The notes under the pieces were generated by a model, which saw only the letters and a program-made list of their open reading frames with translations, made no database searches and had not been told where the DNA came from. Position numbers and translations under genes: made by a program. Below are positions 22,080-23,462 of a stretch of 23,462 bases of DNA, piece by piece. Source of the DNA: a virus; IMG/VR virus record IMGVR_UViG_3300022752_001877, positions 1-23,462 of that record; one strand, given 5' to 3'. Positions within the stretch are counted from its first letter, which is position 1. Every line of letters begins with the position of its first letter.

Positions 22080-22772
22080 ATGGCACTTAGAACCCCGCCC
22101 AGTTGGTTACAAAATGGTAGCCACACGGCTGAAAATGACAGATTAACTGCCAATCAAATTGTTTGGGCGCAATCAGGTGTTCGCAGAACTAACGATTTAG
22201 CCGTATCCCAATCAGCCTCTCCTGCTATGAGCGTATCTATTGCAACAGGTTGGGGAATTATTGTTGGTGATTTTACAAGCAATATGGGTGCATATAGTTT
22301 TTATAACGACGCTGCAACAACAGCCACAATTACCGCAGCCGACCCAACTAATCCTAGAATTGACCGCGTTTGCGTAACAGTAAGTGATTCTGCTTATACG
22401 GGCACAACTAACACTATTGCTTTTAATGTTGTAGCGGGAACTCCAGCAGTCAGTCCTACTGCCCCAGCAACTCCAACTAACTCCATTTCTCTAGCCACCG
22501 TAGCGGTGGCTGCAGGCGCTACTTCAATCGTAAACGCAAACATTACAAATACTAGACTTCGCACCGAGATAGACGAGGTTGTATTAGGCGCTTCTACTAA
22601 CGCACTTGTGCCAGTTCGCATTCAATTATTAGCGGGTCAAACAGGTAATGCATTACAGATTGTCAATAGTTCAGGAACAGTCCTGAACGGATTTGATTCT
22701 AGTGGTAATCTACTCACAGGTGGCATAGACGCTGCAAGCCTTGAATACGAGTTCATTATGGGAGCATACTAA
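22080..22772 (+). CDS. Minor tail protein / baseplate component
   Basis: A 230-residue protein. The start RTPPSWLQNGSHTAENDRLTANQIVW then GVRRTNDLAVSQSASPAMSVSIATGWGIIVG is a strong signature of actinobacteriophage minor tail proteins. NPRIDRVCVTVSDSAYTG follows, and a Pro/Thr-rich linker (about 120-140) leads to a C-terminal strand domain ending LEYEFIMGAY. It probably sits at the tail tip and may help in host recognition. TAGGAGA lies just before ATG. Its stop abuts the next gene. Confidence 0.8.
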   Translation: MALRTPPSWLQNGSHTAENDRLTANQIVWAQSGVRRTNDLAVSQSASPAMSVSIATGWGIIVGDFTSNMGAYSFYNDAATTATITAADPTNPRIDRVCVTVSDSAYTGTTNTIAFNVVAGTPAVSPTAPATPTNSISLATVAVAAGATSIVNANITNTRLRTEIDEVVLGASTNALVPVRIQLLAGQTGNALQIVNSSGTVLNGFDSSGNLLTGGIDAASLEYEFIMGAY

Positions 22773-23462
22773 ATGGCAACTAATACACCGGCAGTTTTTT
22801 ACAGAGGCAATCCTGCTTACGGCACAACAAATGTGAACCGCACGGTTACTACGGCAGCGCTTACATCTAACCTTGTTACTTTAACTTTTGGCTCTAACCA
22901 CGGACTTACTCAGGTTGGCACACTTATTTCAGTTCAAGGCGTTGGCGCTTCTTATGACGGATTATTTCCAGTAAACTCTTTTGCTGGATTAAACACTTGC
23001 ACTTATGTTGTAACAACGGGAAATATTGGTTCAGCCTCAGTAACTCCAAATGGTTCAGCAATTTTTAATTCAGGCGTAACAGTAGGCGGAACAATTTCAA
23101 ATGTGGCGGTTGTTGCTAATACGGCAATTATTACAACTGGCTCTGCGCATGGTTTGGCTATTGGCGATATTGTTCGCGTAAATGTTGGGCAAACAGCAAC
23201 AGACGGAACTTATGTTGTGACCGCAGTGCCTTCATCAACACTATTTACTTATATTTCAGCAACAACAACTCTTGCTTCAACCGCTATTTCTCAGGGCGCG
23301 TTTTGTAAATATCCTGATAACTATACACTTGCTGCTTCAACTAACGGCATTGTAACTAACGCGATATTTTCTAATCCAACAGCAAATGCTGCGCAAGTAA
23401 ATATGACTATTGACGGAATGGCGGTTGCTAAACAATTATCTATTGCTGCTAACGCTTCAACA
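22773..23462 (+). CDS. Tail protein with tandem beta domains (partial, 3' end missing)
   Basis: ATG at 22773 follows the previous stop directly, and the frame stays open for 230 codons to the window edge. The N-terminus (MATNTPAVFYRGNPAYGTTN) precedes two related domains of about 65 residues: SNLVTLTFGSNHGL through TYVVTTG and ANTAIITTGSAHGL through LFTYISAT. Both have the HGL-x-x-G-x-x-(V/I) and DG-x-(F/Y)-V blocks found in repeated surface domains of phage tail fibres. After them comes CKYPDNYTLAASTNGI. A virion surface or receptor-binding role is likely. Confidence 0.75.
   Translation, partial: MATNTPAVFYRGNPAYGTTNVNRTVTTAALTSNLVTLTFGSNHGLTQVGTLISVQGVGASYDGLFPVNSFAGLNTCTYVVTTGNIGSASVTPNGSAIFNSGVTVGGTISNVAVVANTAIITTGSAHGLAIGDIVRVNVGQTATDGTYVVTAVPSSTLFTYISATTTLASTAISQGAFCKYPDNYTLAASTNGIVTNAIFSNPTANAAQVNMTIDGMAVAKQLSIAANAST
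22845..23300 (+). repeat. Two diverged HGL-type beta domains
   Basis: Two copies of an approximately 65-residue module lie in tandem in the partial tail gene (roughly 22845-23060 and 23100-23300). Shared positions are an N-terminal V/I-x-T strand, NHGL or AHGL, a central V-V-G loop, DG(L/T)(F/Y)-V and a terminal TY or FTY strand. Confidence 0.6.

Noticed and set aside
1-23462. tRNA genes, CRISPR arrays, insertion sequences, riboswitches
   Set aside because: I looked for cloverleaf-like arms with T-loop GTTCRA, regularly spaced repeats, transposase motifs and terminal inverted repeats and saw none. Nearly all sequence is coding.

Overview
The window is 23.5 kb of a tailed double-stranded DNA phage genome (or prophage-like contig) with siphovirus architecture. 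Every credible gene lies on the + strand, and most neighbours overlap by 1-20 bases (ATGA and TAATG junctions) or abut directly. The DNA is AT-rich (estimated by eye at a little over 40% GC), and TTA is a common leucine codon outside the capsid gene. The lytic transglycosylase, the capsid-gene order, the 'PxWLQ...AENDRL' tail protein and the small connector proteins resemble actinobacteriophage families. Together with the low GC this suggests a phage of a low-GC actinobacterium, such as a freshwater planktonic lineage. The host is inference. No integrase, repressor, tRNA, CRISPR array or insertion sequence was seen.

Layout: (1) 1-2640 holds small early or middle genes: zinc-knuckle-like peptides, a signal-peptide-bearing lytic transglycosylase, an HNH endonuclease, a single-stranded DNA-binding protein, a small helix-turn-helix protein and several proteins of unknown function. 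(2) 2627-5941 is a tightly overlapping accessory cassette: GNAT acetyltransferase, glycosyltransferase-like protein, PAPS-reductase-family PP-loop enzyme, IbrB-like ParB protein and a second ParB-like protein. This is the least conventional part of the window and a candidate nucleic-acid-modification or regulatory system. (3) 5944-14574 is packaging and head: small and large terminase, portal, MuF-like head protein, a small beta-rich protein, a large composite protease/scaffold gene and the major capsid protein, closed by a strong intrinsic terminator. (4) 14643-18567 is connector and tail tube: zinc-ribbon protein, head-tail connector, tail terminator, tail tube, two chaperone frames joined by an apparent -1 frameshift at CCCTTTC, and an HK97 gp10-like protein. 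(5) 18569-23462 is tail: tape measure with nine 11-residue repeats, distal tail protein, a minor tail protein and the start of a further repeat-bearing tail protein that runs off the window.

In the expected virion pathway, terminase packages DNA through the portal into a prohead built by the capsid protein on the scaffold part of the composite gene. The protease part then matures the prohead. The connector set joins it to a tail whose tube length is set by the tape measure and whose assembly uses the frameshifted chaperone.

The most notable whole-window signal is compositional. On reading all 23 kb I found no GATC and no AGCT, only two GGCC and one CCGG, while other four-base palindromes are common. 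This looks like restriction-site avoidance. There is no gene-free stretch above 300 bases; the longest gap (17479-17588) holds a two-tier hairpin.
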